Assembly (NCBI RefSeq): GCF_010731595.1
Contig: NZ_AP022582.1
Location: forward strand, 4,030,001 to 4,094,000
Reading direction: 5' to 3'
Source: Mycobacterium seoulense
GTDB lineage: Bacteria > Actinomycetota > Actinomycetes > Mycobacteriales > Mycobacteriaceae
Length of the DNA: 64,000 bases
The first letter of the stretch is position 1; the number at the start of each line of letters is the position of its first letter. Position numbers and translations under genes: made by a program. Shown here piece after piece: positions 41,348 to 52,432 of this stretch. The notes beneath the pieces are model-generated. The model was not told where the DNA came from. It worked only from the letters and a program-made list of their open reading frames with translations, and did no database searches.

Positions 41348-44300
41348 GTGCCCCCCGACGGTAATCAGCGATCGCAGCGGATCCCACGGCTGGTGGCCGG
41401 CATCGCGGGGATCGTCGGACTGCTGTTGTGTGCGCTCGTCCCGTTGCTGCCCGTCAGGCAGACCACCGCGACCGTGCTGTGGCCCCAGGGCACCACGGAC
41501 GGGCACGTCACCCAGATCACCGCGCCCCTGGTGTCCGGGGCGCCGCGCGCGCTGGACATCTCGATCCCGTGCGCGGCGATCGCCACCCTGCCCGCCGGCG
41601 GGGGCCTGGTGGTCTCGACCCTGCCCGCCGGCGGAGTGGACGCCGGCAAGAACGGGCTGTTCGTCCGCGCCGACAAGGACCTGGTGGTCGTCGCGTTCCG
41701 CGACACCGTCGCCGCCGCTGCGCCGCGCCCGGCCGTCGCCGGCGGCGCCTGCAGCGCGCTGCACGCCTGGGCCGACGCGGGTTCGGTAGGCGCGGAGTTC
41801 GTCGGCATCCCCGGCGCCGCCGGAAAACTGTCCCCGGAAAAGAAGCCCCAGGTCGGCGGGATCTTCACGGACCTGAAGGTGCCCGCCCAGCCGGGGTTGT
41901 CCGCCCGAATCGACGTCGATACCCGCTTCATCACCGCCCCCACCACCGTCAAGAACCTGGCGATGACCGTCGGCGCCCTGGCCGTCCTCACGGCCGTCAT
42001 CGCGCTGGCCGCGCTGGACCGTCGCAGCCGCGGCGGCGGCACGCTGGTCAATTGGCGGTCGCCGATCGTTTGGCTCGCCCGGTACCGCCCCCGGGCGCGG
42101 TGGAGTTCCTGGCGCCGCGTCGGGGTCGCCACCTGGATCGCCGACGCCGGGGTGATCGCGACGCTGCTGGTCTGGCACGTCATCGGCGCCACCTCGTCCG
42201 ACGACGGCTACAACCTGACCATCGCCCGCGTCGCCCCGAAGGCCGGCTACCTCGCCGATTACTACCGCTACTTCGGGACGACGGACGCGCCGTTCGACTG
42301 GTATCTCGGGGTGCTGTCCAGGCTGGCATCGGTGAGCACCGCCGGCGTCTGGATGCGGTTGCCCGCGACGCTGGCCGGGATCGCCTGCTGGCTGGTGATC
42401 AGCCACTGGATCCTGCGCCGGCTGGGGCCGGGCAGGGGCGGCCTGGCCGCGAACCGGGTGGCGGTGTTCACCGCGGGCGCGGTGTTCCTGGCCGCCTGGT
42501 TGCCGTTCAACAACGGGCTGCGGCCGGAACCGCTGATCGCCCTCGGCGTGCTGATCACCTGGATACTCGTCGAACGCGCGATCGCGCTGCAGCGCCTGGC
42601 CCCGGCCGCGATCGCGATCTTCGTCGCGATGCTCAGCGCGACGCTGGCGCCGCAGGGCCTGATCGCCGTCGCCGCGCTGCTCACCGGGTCGCGCGCGGTT
42701 GCCCAGGCGATCCGGCGCCGCCGGGCCACCGACGGGCTGCTGGCACCGCTGGCCGTGCTGGCGGCGTCGCTGTCGCTGATCACCGTGGTGGTGTTCCACA
42801 GTCAGACGCTGGCCAACGTCGCCGAGTCGGCGCGCATCAAATACAAGGTCGGGCCGACGATCGCCTGGTACCAGGACTGGCTTCGCTACTACTTCCTCAC
42901 GGTCGAGTCCAACCCCGACGGATCCATGTCGAGGCGATTCGCGGTGCTGGTGCTGTTGCTGTGCCTGTTCGGCATGCTGGTCATCCTGCTGCGCCGGGGG
43001 AAGGTGCCGGGGGTGGCCAGCGGCCCGGCGTGGCGGTTGCTCGGCACCACGGCCATCGGCCTGCTGCTGTTGACGTTCACCCCGACCAAGTGGGCGGTCC
43101 AGTTCGGCGCCTTCGCCGGGCTGGCCGGGGCGCTGGGTGCGGTCACCGCGTTCGCGCTCGCGCGGATCGGCCTGCACAACCGCCGCAACCTGACGCTGTA
43201 CGTGACCGCGCTGCTGTTCGTGCTGGCGTGGGCCACCTCCGGCATCAACGGCTGGTTCTACGTCGGCAACTACGGCGTGCCGTGGTACGACATCCCGCCG
43301 GTGATCGCCAGCCACCCGGTCACGTCGATGTTCCTGACGTTGTCCATCCTCACCGGACTGCTGGCCGCCTGGCAGCACTTCCGCATGGACTACGCCGGCC
43401 ACACCGAAGTCAAGGACAACCGGCGCAACCGCGTTCTGGCGTCGACCCCGCTGCTGGTGGTCGCGACCATCATGGTGGTCGGCGAAGTCGCCTCGCTGAC
43501 CAAGGGCGCGGTGTTCCGCTATCCGCTCTACACCACCGGCAAGGCCAACCTCGCGGCCATCACCTCCGGGCTGTCCCCGACGAGCTGCGCCATGGCCGAC
43601 GACGTGCTGACCGAGCCGGACCCGAACGCCGGCATGCTGCAACCGGCGCCCGGCCAGACCTTCGGCCCCGACGGCCCGCTCGGCGGGATCAACCCGGTCG
43701 GCTTCAAACCCGACGGCGTCGGCGATGACCTCAGGTCGTACCCGGTGGTGACCAAACCCGGCGTGGTGAACTCCGACGCGTCACCCAACAAGCCCAACGC
43801 CGCGATGAGCGACTCGGCGGGCACGGCCGGCGGGAAGGGCCCCGTCGGCGTCAACGGCTCGCACGCGGCGCTGCCGTTCGGCCTCGACCCGGCCCGCACC
43901 CCGGTGATGGGCAGCTACGGCGAGAACTCGCTGGCCGCCACGACGACCTCGGCGTGGTACCAGCTGCCGCCCCGCACCCCGGACCGGCCGATCGTCGTGG
44001 TGTCGGCGTCCGGCGCGATCTGGTCGTACAAAGAGGACGGCACCTTCACCTACGGGCAGTCGCTGAAACTGCAGTGGGGGGTCACCCGCCCCGACGGCAC
44101 CACCCAGCCGCTGGGCGAGGTCCAACCCATCGACATCGGCCCCGAGCCGGCGTGGCGCAATCTGCGCTTCCCTATGACCTGGGCGCCGCCCGAGGCCAAC
44201 GTGGCGCGCATCGTCGCCTATGACCCGAATCTGAGTTCGGATCAATGGTTCGCGTTCACGCCGCCCCGGGTGCCGGTGCTGGAAACCCTGCAGCAGCTGA

Positions 44301-44674
44301 TCGGGTCGCGCACACCCGTGCTGATGGACATCGCGACCGCCGCGAACTTCCCCTGCCAGCGGCCGTTCTCCGAACACCTCGGCGTGGCCGAACTTCCGCA
44401 ATACCGCATCCTGCCCGATCACAAGCAGACGGCGTCGTCGTCGAACGGGTGGCAGGCCAGCGAGGCCGGGGGTCCGTTCCTCATCACGCAGGCGATGCTT
44501 CGTACCTCGACGATCTCGACGTATCTGCGGGGCGACTGGTATCGCGACTGGGGATCCGTGGAGCAGTATTTCCGGTTGGTGCCGGCTGACCAGGCGCCGG
44601 ACGCCGTGATCGAACAGGGTGTGATGACAGTGCACGGCTGGAGCCGGCAGGGACCGATTCGGGCACTCCCATGA
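41348..44674 (+). CDS. embA: Arabinosyltransferase EmbA
   Basis: 1108 aa with the Emb layout: N-terminal helix and jelly-roll domain, GT-C core with [20 protein letters not shown], a proline-type loop near [15 protein letters not shown], and a C-terminal carbohydrate-binding domain ([20 protein letters not shown]). EmbA pairs with EmbB to add the alpha-1,3 branch of arabinogalactan arabinan. The GTG start follows a -10 box. The stop overlaps the embB start (ATGA), so the two subunits are co-translated. Confidence 0.95.
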   Translation: MPPDGNQRSQRIPRLVAGIAGIVGLLLCALVPLLPVRQTTATVLWPQGTTDGHVTQITAPLVSGAPRALDISIPCAAIATLPAGGGLVVSTLPAGGVDAGKNGLFVRADKDLVVVAFRDTVAAAAPRPAVAGGACSALHAWADAGSVGAEFVGIPGAAGKLSPEKKPQVGGIFTDLKVPAQPGLSARIDVDTRFITAPTTVKNLAMTVGALAVLTAVIALAALDRRSRGGGTLVNWRSPIVWLARYRPRARWSSWRRVGVATWIADAGVIATLLVWHVIGATSSDDGYNLTIARVAPKAGYLADYYRYFGTTDAPFDWYLGVLSRLASVSTAGVWMRLPATLAGIACWLVISHWILRRLGPGRGGLAANRVAVFTAGAVFLAAWLPFNNGLRPEPLIALGVLITWILVERAIALQRLAPAAIAIFVAMLSATLAPQGLIAVAALLTGSRAVAQAIRRRRATDGLLAPLAVLAASLSLITVVVFHSQTLANVAESARIKYKVGPTIAWYQDWLRYYFLTVESNPDGSMSRRFAVLVLLLCLFGMLVILLRRGKVPGVASGPAWRLLGTTAIGLLLLTFTPTKWAVQFGAFAGLAGALGAVTAFALARIGLHNRRNLTLYVTALLFVLAWATSGINGWFYVGNYGVPWYDIPPVIASHPVTSMFLTLSILTGLLAAWQHFRMDYAGHTEVKDNRRNRVLASTPLLVVATIMVVGEVASLTKGAVFRYPLYTTGKANLAAITSGLSPTSCAMADDVLTEPDPNAGMLQPAPGQTFGPDGPLGGINPVGFKPDGVGDDLRSYPVVTKPGVVNSDASPNKPNAAMSDSAGTAGGKGPVGVNGSHAALPFGLDPARTPVMGSYGENSLAATTTSAWYQLPPRTPDRPIVVVSASGAIWSYKEDGTFTYGQSLKLQWGVTRPDGTTQPLGEVQPIDIGPEPAWRNLRFPMTWAPPEANVARIVAYDPNLSSDQWFAFTPPRVPVLETLQQLIGSRTPVLMDIATAANFPCQRPFSEHLGVAELPQYRILPDHKQTASSSNGWQASEAGGPFLITQAMLRTSTISTYLRGDWYRDWGSVEQYFRLVPADQAPDAVIEQGVMTVHGWSRQGPIRALP

Positions 44675-47600
44675 GCGTGACGACGGTCGACAAATCCCAC
44701 GAGGAGGCGGCCTCCCGTCAAGACGTGCGCGTGACGCGCTGGGTCGCGACGATCGCCGGGCTGATCGGCTTCGTGTTGTCGGTCGCCACGCCGCTGCTGC
44801 CCGTCGTGCAAACGACCGCGACGCTCAACTGGCCGCAGGGCGGCCAGTTGAACAGCGTTACGGCGCCGCTGATTTCGCTGACTCCGGTCGACGTGACGGC
44901 GACGGTGCCCTGCTCCGCGGTGCGCGCCCTGCCACCCGAGGGCGGGGTCGTGCTGAGCACGGCACCCAAGAAGGGCAAGGACGCCGCGCTGAACGCGTTG
45001 TTCGTCGTCGTCAACGGCAAGCGCGTCGACGTCACCGACCGCAACGTGGTGATCGCCAGCGCTTCTCGCGACCAAGTCTCCTCACCGCAGTGTCAGCGCA
45101 TCGAGATCACCTCGACCAAAGCCGGCGCGTTCGCCACGTTTGTCGGACTGAAGGATTCGGCGGGCAGGCCGATCGGCGGCGGCTTCCCCGACCCGAACCT
45201 GCGGCCGCAGATCGTGGGGGTGTTCACCGACCTCAGCGGCCCCGCCCCGGCGGACTTGAAGTTCTCGGCAACCATCGACACCCGGTTCTCCACCACGCCG
45301 ACGACGCTGAAGCTGGCCGCGATGGTGCTGGCGATCCTGTCCACCATCGTCTCGCTGGTCGCGTTGTGGCGGCTCGACCAGTTGGACGGCCACCGCATGC
45401 GCCGGCTCATCCCCGCGAACTGGCGCACGTTCACGCTGGCCGACGTCACGGTGATCTTCGGCTTCGTGCTCTGGCACGTGATCGGGGCGAACTCGTCGGA
45501 CGACGGCTACATCCTGGGCATGGCCCGGGTCGCCGACCACGCCGGCTACATGTCGAATTACTTCCGTTGGTTCGGCAGCCCCGAGGACCCCTTCGGCTGG
45601 TACTACAACCTGCTGGCGCTGATGACGCACGTCAGCGACGCCAGCCTCTGGATGCGGCTACCCGACCTGATCGCGGGAATCCTGTGCTGGCTGCTGCTTT
45701 CGCGTGAGGTGCTCCCACGGCTGGGACCCGCGGTGGCCGCCAGCAAGGCCGCGAACTGGGCGGCGGGCATGGTGTTGCTGACGGCGTGGATGCCATTCGA
45801 CAACGGCCTTCGCCCCGAGCCGATCATCGCCCTCGGTTCGCTGGTCACCTACGTGCTGATCGAGCGGTCGATGCGCTACAGCCGTCTGACGCCCGCCGCG
45901 CTGGCGGTCATCACCGCGGCGTTCACCCTCGGTGTCCAGCCCACTGGGTTGATCGCGGTCGCCGCGCTGGTCGCCGGTGGGCGTCCGATCCTGCGGATCC
46001 TGGTGCGACGCCACCGGTTGGTCGGCACGCTGCCGCTGGTGGCCCCGATGCTCGCGGCCGGCACGGTGATCCTGACCGTGGTGTTCGCCGACCAGACGCT
46101 GGCAACGGTGTTGGAGGCCACCAGGATTCGCACCGCGATCGGGCCCAGTCAGGCCTGGTACACCGAGAACCTGCGCTACTACTACCTGATCCTGCCCACG
46201 GTCGACGGCTCGCTGTCGCGCCGCTTCGGCTTCCTGATCACCGCGCTGTGCCTCTTCACGGCCGTGTTCATCATGTTGCGGCGCAAGCGGGTTGCGGGCG
46301 TCGCCCGCGGGCCGGCCTGGCGCTTGATGGGCGTCATCTTCGGCACCATGTTCTTCCTCATGTTCACCCCGACCAAGTGGGTGCACCACTTCGGGCTGTT
46401 CGCCGCCGTGGGCGCCGCGATGGCGGCGCTGACGACGGTGCTGGTGTCGCCGAAGGTGCTGCGCTGGTCGCGCAACCGGATGGCGTTCCTGGCGGCGGTG
46501 ATGTTCGTGCTGGCGCTGTGCTTCGCCACCACCAACGGCTGGTGGTACGTCTCCAGCTACGGCGTGCCGTTCAACAGCAGCATGCCGAAAATCGGCGGAA
46601 TCACAATCAGCGCAATCTTTTTCGCGCTGTTCGCGATTACCGCGGTGTACGCGGCGTGGTTGCATTTCGCCGACACCGGCCACGGGGAGGGCCGGCTGGC
46701 GCGGGCGCTCACGGCGGCGCCCATCCCCCTCGCCGCCGGCTTCATGGCGCTGGTGTTCGTGGGGTCGATGGTGGCCGGCATCGTCCGTCAGTACCCCACG
46801 TACTCCAACGCCTGGGACAACCTGCGCGAGTTCAGCGGGGGCTGCGGCCTGGCCGACGACGTGCTCGTCGAACCGGACAGCAACGCGGGCTTCATGGCGG
46901 CCCTGCCCGGCGATTACGGCCCGCTGGGACCGCTGGGTGGTGTCAACCCCGCCGGATTCACCCCGAACGGCGTGCCGGACCGCACCCTGGCCGAGTCGGT
47001 CAAGGAGACGTCGGTCCCGCAGCCCGGGACCGACTACGACTGGGATGCGCCGCTCAAGCTGGCGGCGCCGGGCATCAACGGGTCGACGGTGCCGCTGCCC
47101 TACGGCCTCGACCCCGGCCGGGTTCCGCTGGCCGGCAGCTACACCAGCGGCGCGCAGCAGCAGAGCAAGCTGACCTCGGCGTGGTACCAGCTTCCGAAGG
47201 CCGACGCCGGGCACCCGCTGGTGGTGGTGACCGCGGCGGGCACGATCGCGGGCAACAGCATCCTGCATCACCACACCGGCGGGCAGACCGTGGAATTGGA
47301 ATTCGGCAGGCCGGGTCCCGGCGGCTCCGTGCTGCCGGCCGGGCGCCTGGTGCCCTACGACCTGTACGGCGAGCAGCCGAAGGTGTGGCGCAACCTTCGC
47401 TTCCCGCGCTCGCAGATGCCCGCCGACGCGGTCGCGGTGCGGGTGGTCGCCGAGGACCTGTCCCTGACGCCCGACGACTGGATCGCCCTCACCCCGCCGC
47501 GGGTGCCGGAACTGCGCTCGTTGCAGGAGTACGTCGGTTCGACGCAGCCCGTGCTGATGGACTGGGCGGTCGGACTGGCCTTCCCGTGCCAGCAGCCGAT

Positions 47601-47898
47601 GCTGCACGTCAACGGCGTCACCGAGATCCCCAAGTTCCGCATCACCCCGGACTACAACGCCAAGAAGCAGGACACCGACACCTGGCAGGACGGCGTCAAC
47701 GGCGGCCTGCTGGGCATCACCGATCTGCTGCTGCGGGCTCATGTCATGTCGACCTACCTGTCCCACGACTGGGGCCGGGACTGGGGCTCGCTGCGCAAGT
47801 TCGACACCGTCGCCGATGCCCGGCCCGCGCAGCTCGACCTCGGCACCGCGACCCGCAGCGGGTGGTGGTCGCCGGGCCAGATCCGCATTAAGCCATAG
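44671..47898 (+). CDS. embB: Arabinosyltransferase EmbB
   Basis: 1075 aa. The catalytic loop is [20 protein letters not shown], and the segment [20 protein letters not shown] (from codon 294) corresponds to the ethambutol-resistance region of M. tuberculosis EmbB. The Met equivalent to Met306 is present. The GT-C core and C-terminal carbohydrate-binding domain ([20 protein letters not shown]) are complete. With EmbA it builds the terminal branched hexa-arabinoside that carries mycolates. It is slightly shorter than the M. tuberculosis protein, mostly from a missing loop before the [11 protein letters not shown] block. Confidence 0.96.
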   Translation: MSVTTVDKSHEEAASRQDVRVTRWVATIAGLIGFVLSVATPLLPVVQTTATLNWPQGGQLNSVTAPLISLTPVDVTATVPCSAVRALPPEGGVVLSTAPKKGKDAALNALFVVVNGKRVDVTDRNVVIASASRDQVSSPQCQRIEITSTKAGAFATFVGLKDSAGRPIGGGFPDPNLRPQIVGVFTDLSGPAPADLKFSATIDTRFSTTPTTLKLAAMVLAILSTIVSLVALWRLDQLDGHRMRRLIPANWRTFTLADVTVIFGFVLWHVIGANSSDDGYILGMARVADHAGYMSNYFRWFGSPEDPFGWYYNLLALMTHVSDASLWMRLPDLIAGILCWLLLSREVLPRLGPAVAASKAANWAAGMVLLTAWMPFDNGLRPEPIIALGSLVTYVLIERSMRYSRLTPAALAVITAAFTLGVQPTGLIAVAALVAGGRPILRILVRRHRLVGTLPLVAPMLAAGTVILTVVFADQTLATVLEATRIRTAIGPSQAWYTENLRYYYLILPTVDGSLSRRFGFLITALCLFTAVFIMLRRKRVAGVARGPAWRLMGVIFGTMFFLMFTPTKWVHHFGLFAAVGAAMAALTTVLVSPKVLRWSRNRMAFLAAVMFVLALCFATTNGWWYVSSYGVPFNSSMPKIGGITISAIFFALFAITAVYAAWLHFADTGHGEGRLARALTAAPIPLAAGFMALVFVGSMVAGIVRQYPTYSNAWDNLREFSGGCGLADDVLVEPDSNAGFMAALPGDYGPLGPLGGVNPAGFTPNGVPDRTLAESVKETSVPQPGTDYDWDAPLKLAAPGINGSTVPLPYGLDPGRVPLAGSYTSGAQQQSKLTSAWYQLPKADAGHPLVVVTAAGTIAGNSILHHHTGGQTVELEFGRPGPGGSVLPAGRLVPYDLYGEQPKVWRNLRFPRSQMPADAVAVRVVAEDLSLTPDDWIALTPPRVPELRSLQEYVGSTQPVLMDWAVGLAFPCQQPMLHVNGVTEIPKFRITPDYNAKKQDTDTWQDGVNGGLLGITDLLLRAHVMSTYLSHDWGRDWGSLRKFDTVADARPAQLDLGTATRSGWWSPGQIRIKP

Positions 47899-47928
47899 CG
47901 GGTGATAAACCAATACCGCCGTAATTCG

Positions 47929-47964
47929 TCAACCGCCCAATAAAGGGTCGGAATTGACGGTTGA
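47929..47964 (+). terminator. Possible stem-loop after embB
   Basis: TCAACCG (47929-47935) pairs with CGGTTGA (47958-47964) across a 22-base loop, 31 bases after the embB stop. There is no U tract, but intrinsic mycobacterial terminators often lack one. Modest support. Confidence 0.3.
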
Positions 47965-48018
47965 GTAATTGCCGGAAATAGGTTTGATTTCGTCGCGCCC
48001 GGGTTAATACCTAACCGC

Positions 48019-48034
48019 TGTGATCCGCTTCACA
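48019..48034. promoter_or_regulatory. Perfect CRP-type binding site
   Basis: TGTGA-TCCGCT-TCACA matches the TGTGA-N6-TCACA consensus of CRP (Rv3676 in M. tuberculosis) with no mismatch. It ends 20 bases before the ATG of the secreted-protein gene. A second dyad, GGTTA-ATACC-TAACC, lies just upstream at 48002-48016. Close to the start, CRP could repress or regulate according to the real transcription start. Confidence 0.6.
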
Positions 48035-48054
48035 CGGGAAAAATAGGTGGCCCC

Positions 48055-48561
48055 ATGAGCGCGCTGACACCCCTTGGAACATGTGCGGCGGTGTTCACCG
48101 CGGTGATCGCCCCGGCGACGACGTTCGCAATCACCACGGCGGCCGCCGAGGGCGGCACCACCGTCGTCCTGGACAACTACTTGCGGCGCTGCGACTTCAG
48201 CCGCGTCAGCATCGCGCCCAAGGTGCCGAGCCCGATGCTCGGCACGGGTTCGGTCCTCATCCATACCACCGGGTCACGAGCGGTGGCCGAGGTGCATCTC
48301 TACGACGAACCCGAACCCGGCACCCACTTCGACGTCGGTCTCATCGAGATGCCGCGGCCGGCGACGGGCACCTGCGGGCCGGGTGACCCCGGCACCGCCT
48401 TCACCGGAATGGACACCGACGCGGCGGGCAACGGCACGGCGACCGTGCAAGACACCATCCGGCCGGGAACGACGGGCGTGTGGGTGATTATCGAGCGGCG
48501 CAACGCAAACTCGCAGAATCCGGCCGAGTTCTACACTTCCGAGTTCGTGGCGCCGGTATAA
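48055..48561 (+). CDS. Secreted protein of unknown function (168 aa)
   Basis: An N-terminal hydrophobic signal (CAAVFTAVIAPATTFAITTA) is followed by a beta-rich mature part with two Cys (LRRCDFSRVS, TGTCGPGDP) and VWVIIERRNANSQNPAEFYT near the end. It ends AEFYTSEFVAPV. AGGTGG precedes the ATG. No family is recognised. It stands alone downstream of embB behind a CRP-type site, so its expression may follow cAMP. Confidence 0.7.
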   Translation: MSALTPLGTCAAVFTAVIAPATTFAITTAAAEGGTTVVLDNYLRRCDFSRVSIAPKVPSPMLGTGSVLIHTTGSRAVAEVHLYDEPEPGTHFDVGLIEMPRPATGTCGPGDPGTAFTGMDTDAAGNGTATVQDTIRPGTTGVWVIIERRNANSQNPAEFYTSEFVAPV

Positions 48562-48685
48562 CCACTGTCCGGCTATAACGTCGGTCCCGCCCAGGCGGTG
48601 CCATAAGTCCCTATCTCGACGCCCCGGTCAAGTGCTCCGATAAAGGGCATCGCCGAATGACCGGCGTCAGATGAGAGGCACGGCA

Positions 48686-49153
48686 ATGAACGTTTCACCA
48701 TCGGCACCGACCGCGACGCGCTTCTTGGCCCGCGTGCTCGGCCCCTTCCTCGTCGTCGTCGACGTGACGGCGGTGGCGCGCGCCTCCGACATGCAGACGC
48801 TGCTTTCGCAATTCGAGGCGAATTCGATGTGGACGTTTGTCACCGGCGCCTTCATCTTGCTGCTCGGCCTGAGCATCGTTGCCGCCCACCAAAGCTGGCG
48901 CGGCCCCGCGGCCGCCATTATTTCCCTGCTCGGCTGGCTGATCGTGCTCCGCGGGCTGCTCCTGGTGGCCTTTCCCAAATTCTTCGCCTCGATGGCCGAT
49001 GCGATGATCGGCGCGCAGGGCTGGTGGATCGCGCTGTGCGTGGTGGCCGCCCTCGTCGGGGTCTACCTGACCTACGTGGGCTGGGCGCCCGCACCGAAGC
49101 GGCCGACGTCGCAAGCGGCGGCGGCCAATCCGGACGTGCCGCGAGCCGCGTGA
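48686..49153 (+). CDS. Four-helix membrane protein
   Basis: About 155 aa from ATG 48686; GTG/ATG codons slightly upstream are possible. Hydrophobic segments: RVLGPFLVVVDVTAV, MWTFVTGAFILLLGLSIVAA, AAAIISLLGWLIVLRGLLLV, and WWIALCVVAALVGVYLTYVG. A short cytosolic tail follows. No functional motif. The next gene overlaps its stop (GTGA), so it is coupled to the FHA protein, a likely partner. Confidence 0.7.
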   Translation: MNVSPSAPTATRFLARVLGPFLVVVDVTAVARASDMQTLLSQFEANSMWTFVTGAFILLLGLSIVAAHQSWRGPAAAIISLLGWLIVLRGLLLVAFPKFFASMADAMIGAQGWWIALCVVAALVGVYLTYVGWAPAPKRPTSQAAAANPDVPRAA

Positions 49154-49599
49154 GCGACACGGGCTCGACGCCGCACCGGCCAACCGAGCGGGAGGGCTCG
49201 GAGGAGCTGACCGGTGACATGGGTACCGCCGTAACCGCCGAGTTCGACGCGCCGGCAACTGCCGCCGCCGACGCGGCGGTCGAGAACAGGCCGGCGTTGA
49301 GCCCGGGCTCCGCACTGCTGGTCGTCACGCGCGGGCCCAACACCGGGTCACGGTTTGCCCTGACCCAACCCGTCATGTCGGCGGGCCGGCACCCGGAAAG
49401 CGACATCTACCTCGACGACATCACGGTCAGCCGCCGGCACGCCGAATTCCTCAGCGAGGGTGGCCAATTCCGCGTCGTCGACGTGGGCAGCATGAACCAC
49501 ACCTATCTCAACCGGGAGGCCGTCGACTCCGCGGTGCTGGCCGACGGCGACGAAATCCAGCTCGGCAGGGTCCGTCTGCTTTTCCTCGCCAACGCGTAG
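49150..49599 (+). CDS. GarA-like FHA-domain protein
   Basis: 149 aa. The C-terminal FHA domain (about residues 55-149) closely follows GarA: GSALLVVTRGPNTGSRFALT, MSAGRHPESDIYLDDITVSR, RHAEF, VVDVGSMNHTYLNRE, ADGDEIQLGRVRLLFL. The phosphopeptide-contact Arg (GRHP), Ser-Arg-Arg and Asn are present. The N-terminal tail lacks the ETTSVF phosphorylation site by which PknB/PknG switch GarA, and SLNGTY is replaced by SMNHTY. It is thus probably a paralogue that reads phosphothreonine but is not switched in the same way. GTG 49150 overlaps the previous stop. Confidence 0.82.
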   Translation: MSDTGSTPHRPTEREGSEELTGDMGTAVTAEFDAPATAAADAAVENRPALSPGSALLVVTRGPNTGSRFALTQPVMSAGRHPESDIYLDDITVSRRHAEFLSEGGQFRVVDVGSMNHTYLNREAVDSAVLADGDEIQLGRVRLLFLANA

Positions 49600-49609
49600 C
49601 GTCTCTGGC

Positions 49610-51382
49610 ATGAGCGACTACGCCGTTGAGGCGGTGGACCGGCTGCCCTTCTCCAATGCGGAGAAGTCGCGGCGCTACCGGACCGAGAACTACCGCGGGG
49701 CCGTGGGTCTCAATTGGTACCTCACCGATCCCACCCTGCAATTCACCATGGCGTACTACCTGCAGCCCGAGGAACTGGCGGTCGTGGAACCGCACCTGGT
49801 GCGCATGGGCGAGCTGACGGGCGGCCCCGTCGCGCGATGGGCGGAGGAGACCGACCGCAACCCACCCCAGCTGGAGCGCTACGACCGCTGGGGCCACGAC
49901 ATCAGCCGGGTCGTCATGCCGGCCTCCTTCACCGCGTCCAAGCGCGCGGTCCTGGACGCCCAACAGGCCCTGCGCACCGACGCGCGGGCTGCGACGGTGA
50001 GCTCAAGTCTGGGCCTGTTCGCGTCCAACTATCTGCTCAACCAGGCCGATATCGGGATGGGCTGCGCGCTCGGCACTGGTGGCGGCATGGTCTCCTCGCT
50101 GGTGGCCGCCTACGCGCCGGCCGACGTGCGGGAGCACGTGCTGGCCAAGTTCGCCTCCGGGGAGTGGGCGGGCGAGACGGCTCAACTGCTGACGGAACGC
50201 ACCGGCGGCTCCGACCTGGGCGCGCTCGAAACGACGGCCACCCGCGCAGGTGACGCCTGGATTCTCAACGGCTTCAAGTGGTTTGCGTCCAACTGCGCCG
50301 GGGAGGCGTTCGTCGTGCTGGCCAAACCCGAGGGCGCACCCGACTCGACGCGGGGCGTCGCCAACTTCCTGGTGCTGCGCACCCGCCGCGACGGGTCGCG
50401 CAACGGGGTGCGGGTGCGCCGCCTCAAGGACAAGCTCGGCACCCGCTCGGTGGCCTCCGGCGAGGTGGAATTCGTTGACGCCGAAGCGTTTCTGCTGTCC
50501 GGCGAGCCCACGGGCGAGGCGGGGCCGTCCGACGGCAAGGGGCTGGGCCGCATGATGGAGCTGACCAACGCCGCGCGCCTGGGCATCGCCCTGTTCGGGC
50601 TCGGCAACGCGCGCCGCGCTTTGGTCGAGTCGTTGTGCTACGCCCGGCGGCGGCACGCGTTCGGCGGCGCGCTGATCGACAAGCCGCTGATGCGCCGCAA
50701 GCTCGCCGAGATGATCGTCGACGTCGAAGCCGCGCAGGCAATGGTTTTCGACGGCACCGGCGCCACCAACCACCGCCAGCCCCGCGCGATGCGGCAGCGC
50801 ATCGCGGTGCCGGTCACCAAGCTCAAGGCCTGCCGCCTGGGCATCACCGCGGCGTCCGACGCGATCGAAATCCACGGCGGCAACGGCTATATCGAGACCT
50901 GGCCGGTCGCCCGGCTGCTGCGTGACGCGCAGGTCAACACCATCTGGGAGGGCCCCGACAACATCCTCTGCCTGGATGTGCGGCGCGGCATCGAGCAGAC
51001 CCGCGCGCACGAGGTGTTGCTGGCCCGGCTGCGCGACGCGGTGTCGGTGTCCGACGACGACGACACCACCCGGCTGGTGGCGGGGCGCATCGAAGATCTG
51101 GACGCGGCGATCACGGCCTGGTCCAAGTTGGACCGCGACATGGCCGAGGCGCGGCTGTACCCGCTGGCCCAATTCATGGGCGACGTGTACGCCGCGGCGT
51201 TGCTCGCCGAGCAGGCCGCCTGGGAACGCGCCACCGGCGGTGGGGAGCGCAAGGCGCTGGTCGCCCGGCTCCACGCGCTGCGGTATCTCGCCGACCGCGG
51301 GGCGCTGCGCGGCATCGACGCCGACCGCGACGAGGCGCTGGAGCGCTTCGACGAACTGGCCGACGGCGCCCTGACGGGCTAG
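49610..51382 (+). CDS. fadE35: Acyl-CoA dehydrogenase FadE35
   Basis: 590 aa. FAD/acyl-CoA dehydrogenase core: LTERTGGSDLGALETTATRA, FKWFASNCAGEAFVVLAKPE, then the C-terminal helical bundle with YARRRHAFGGALIDKPLMRR and EIHGGNGYIETWPVARLLRD, followed by an extra ~130-residue helical domain. The length fits the larger FadE/AidB-like class. It removes two hydrogens from an acyl-CoA, and the specific substrate is unknown. Orthologous position to Rv3797 between embB and accD4. Its last 4 bases overlap the convergent SDR gene. Confidence 0.9.
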   Translation: MSDYAVEAVDRLPFSNAEKSRRYRTENYRGAVGLNWYLTDPTLQFTMAYYLQPEELAVVEPHLVRMGELTGGPVARWAEETDRNPPQLERYDRWGHDISRVVMPASFTASKRAVLDAQQALRTDARAATVSSSLGLFASNYLLNQADIGMGCALGTGGGMVSSLVAAYAPADVREHVLAKFASGEWAGETAQLLTERTGGSDLGALETTATRAGDAWILNGFKWFASNCAGEAFVVLAKPEGAPDSTRGVANFLVLRTRRDGSRNGVRVRRLKDKLGTRSVASGEVEFVDAEAFLLSGEPTGEAGPSDGKGLGRMMELTNAARLGIALFGLGNARRALVESLCYARRRHAFGGALIDKPLMRRKLAEMIVDVEAAQAMVFDGTGATNHRQPRAMRQRIAVPVTKLKACRLGITAASDAIEIHGGNGYIETWPVARLLRDAQVNTIWEGPDNILCLDVRRGIEQTRAHEVLLARLRDAVSVSDDDDTTRLVAGRIEDLDAAITAWSKLDRDMAEARLYPLAQFMGDVYAAALLAEQAAWERATGGGERKALVARLHALRYLADRGALRGIDADRDEALERFDELADGALTG

Positions 51383-52320
51383 GCGGGCGGGGCGCCGTCG
51401 AGCAGTTCGGTGGTGGCCTCCCACAGCCGTGCTTCGCGCTGCCGATCCTGTGCGAACGATTTCACCTGTTGCTCTCGGGTTTTGACGACGAACGCGCCGT
51501 CGCGCAAATGCGCCCATCGGCCGTCGAGCACGATCGACGCCAGCGCGGGGCCGGACCGGTCCGGTGACGAGACGCCGGGGATTCGCTCGATGACGCGCCC
51601 CACCCGCTGCATGGCGGGGCCGTGGGCCCTGCTCAGCCCGGTGCCCGGCATGAATCCCGGTTCGAACACCGTTACGTTCACTCCGGCGGGCGCGCGCCGT
51701 TGCAGTTCGTGCCCGTAATAGAGGAGCGCGAGTTTCGAGTTGGAATAGGCGATCCCGCATTGCTCGAACGTCGACGGTGTGTCCGCAGGGGTCGGCCGAG
51801 CCAGCTCCAGCGGGTCGCGCCAGCGTGCCGGCGGGACGTGTAGCCACCGGCGAAACACGTTCTGGTGGTAGGTGTTCGAACCGACGAGCACCACGCGGGC
51901 CGGAACCGAAAACGAGCCGAGGAGGTCCCCGATGAGCTGCGCATGCGCGAGGTAGTTGACGGCGAAGGTCAGCTCGTATCCGTCCGCTGACGCGTTGTGC
52001 GTGTCGGCAACGCTAAGCCCGGCGTTCGCTACCAGTCCGCGCAGCGGGCGCACTGCGCCGGACACCAGCAGGTCCTTGGCCATCTGGCCCGCGCTGCGCA
52101 CGTCGGAAAGCCGGGCAAGGTCACAGGCGATCTCCTGAACGGTCGCGCCCGCCGACCTGGCCTCATCGGCCACTTCTGTGAGCGCCCGACCCGGCCTGCC
52201 CACCAGCAGCAGATCAGGACGTTCGGACGGGGGACGATGGGCAATGGCCAGCATCGCAGCCTTTCCCAGACCGCCGGTCGGCCCGGTGAGCAAGACGGTG
52301 CCGGAAGTGATGTCGTTCAT
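51379..52320 (-). CDS. Short-chain dehydrogenase/reductase
   Basis: 313 aa, SDR family. The cofactor motif is VLLTGPTGGLGKAAM, with LLLVGRPG suggesting NADP preference. LVANAGLS, the Ser strand ARVVLVGSNTY, and the active-site pair IAYSNSKLALL (YxxxK) follow. The longer C-terminus resembles retinol-dehydrogenase-like SDRs. It is divergent from the XRE regulator gene, whose product probably controls it; the two starts are 112 bases apart. The substrate is unknown. Confidence 0.85.
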   Translation of the reverse strand: MNDITSGTVLLTGPTGGLGKAAMLAIAHRPPSERPDLLLVGRPGRALTEVADEARSAGATVQEIACDLARLSDVRSAGQMAKDLLVSGAVRPLRGLVANAGLSVADTHNASADGYELTFAVNYLAHAQLIGDLLGSFSVPARVVLVGSNTYHQNVFRRWLHVPPARWRDPLELARPTPADTPSTFEQCGIAYSNSKLALLYYGHELQRRAPAGVNVTVFEPGFMPGTGLSRAHGPAMQRVGRVIERIPGVSSPDRSGPALASIVLDGRWAHLRDGAFVVKTREQQVKSFAQDRQREARLWEATTELLDGAPPA

Positions 52321-52432
52321 GGTTGCAGTGTTGGCCCTCGTCGAACGCTCAGGCAGTCGTCAGGTTGTCGTAGGACTGCCAGGGCCAGGACAACCCCTTT
52401 CCCGTGAAGCCGGCGTCGCGCACAGTGAAGGG

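Noticed and set aside
45550..45609. Ethambutol-resistance change in EmbB
   Set aside because: The segment from GYMSNYFRW onward matches the usual sequence, including the Met equivalent to Met306 (codon 294).
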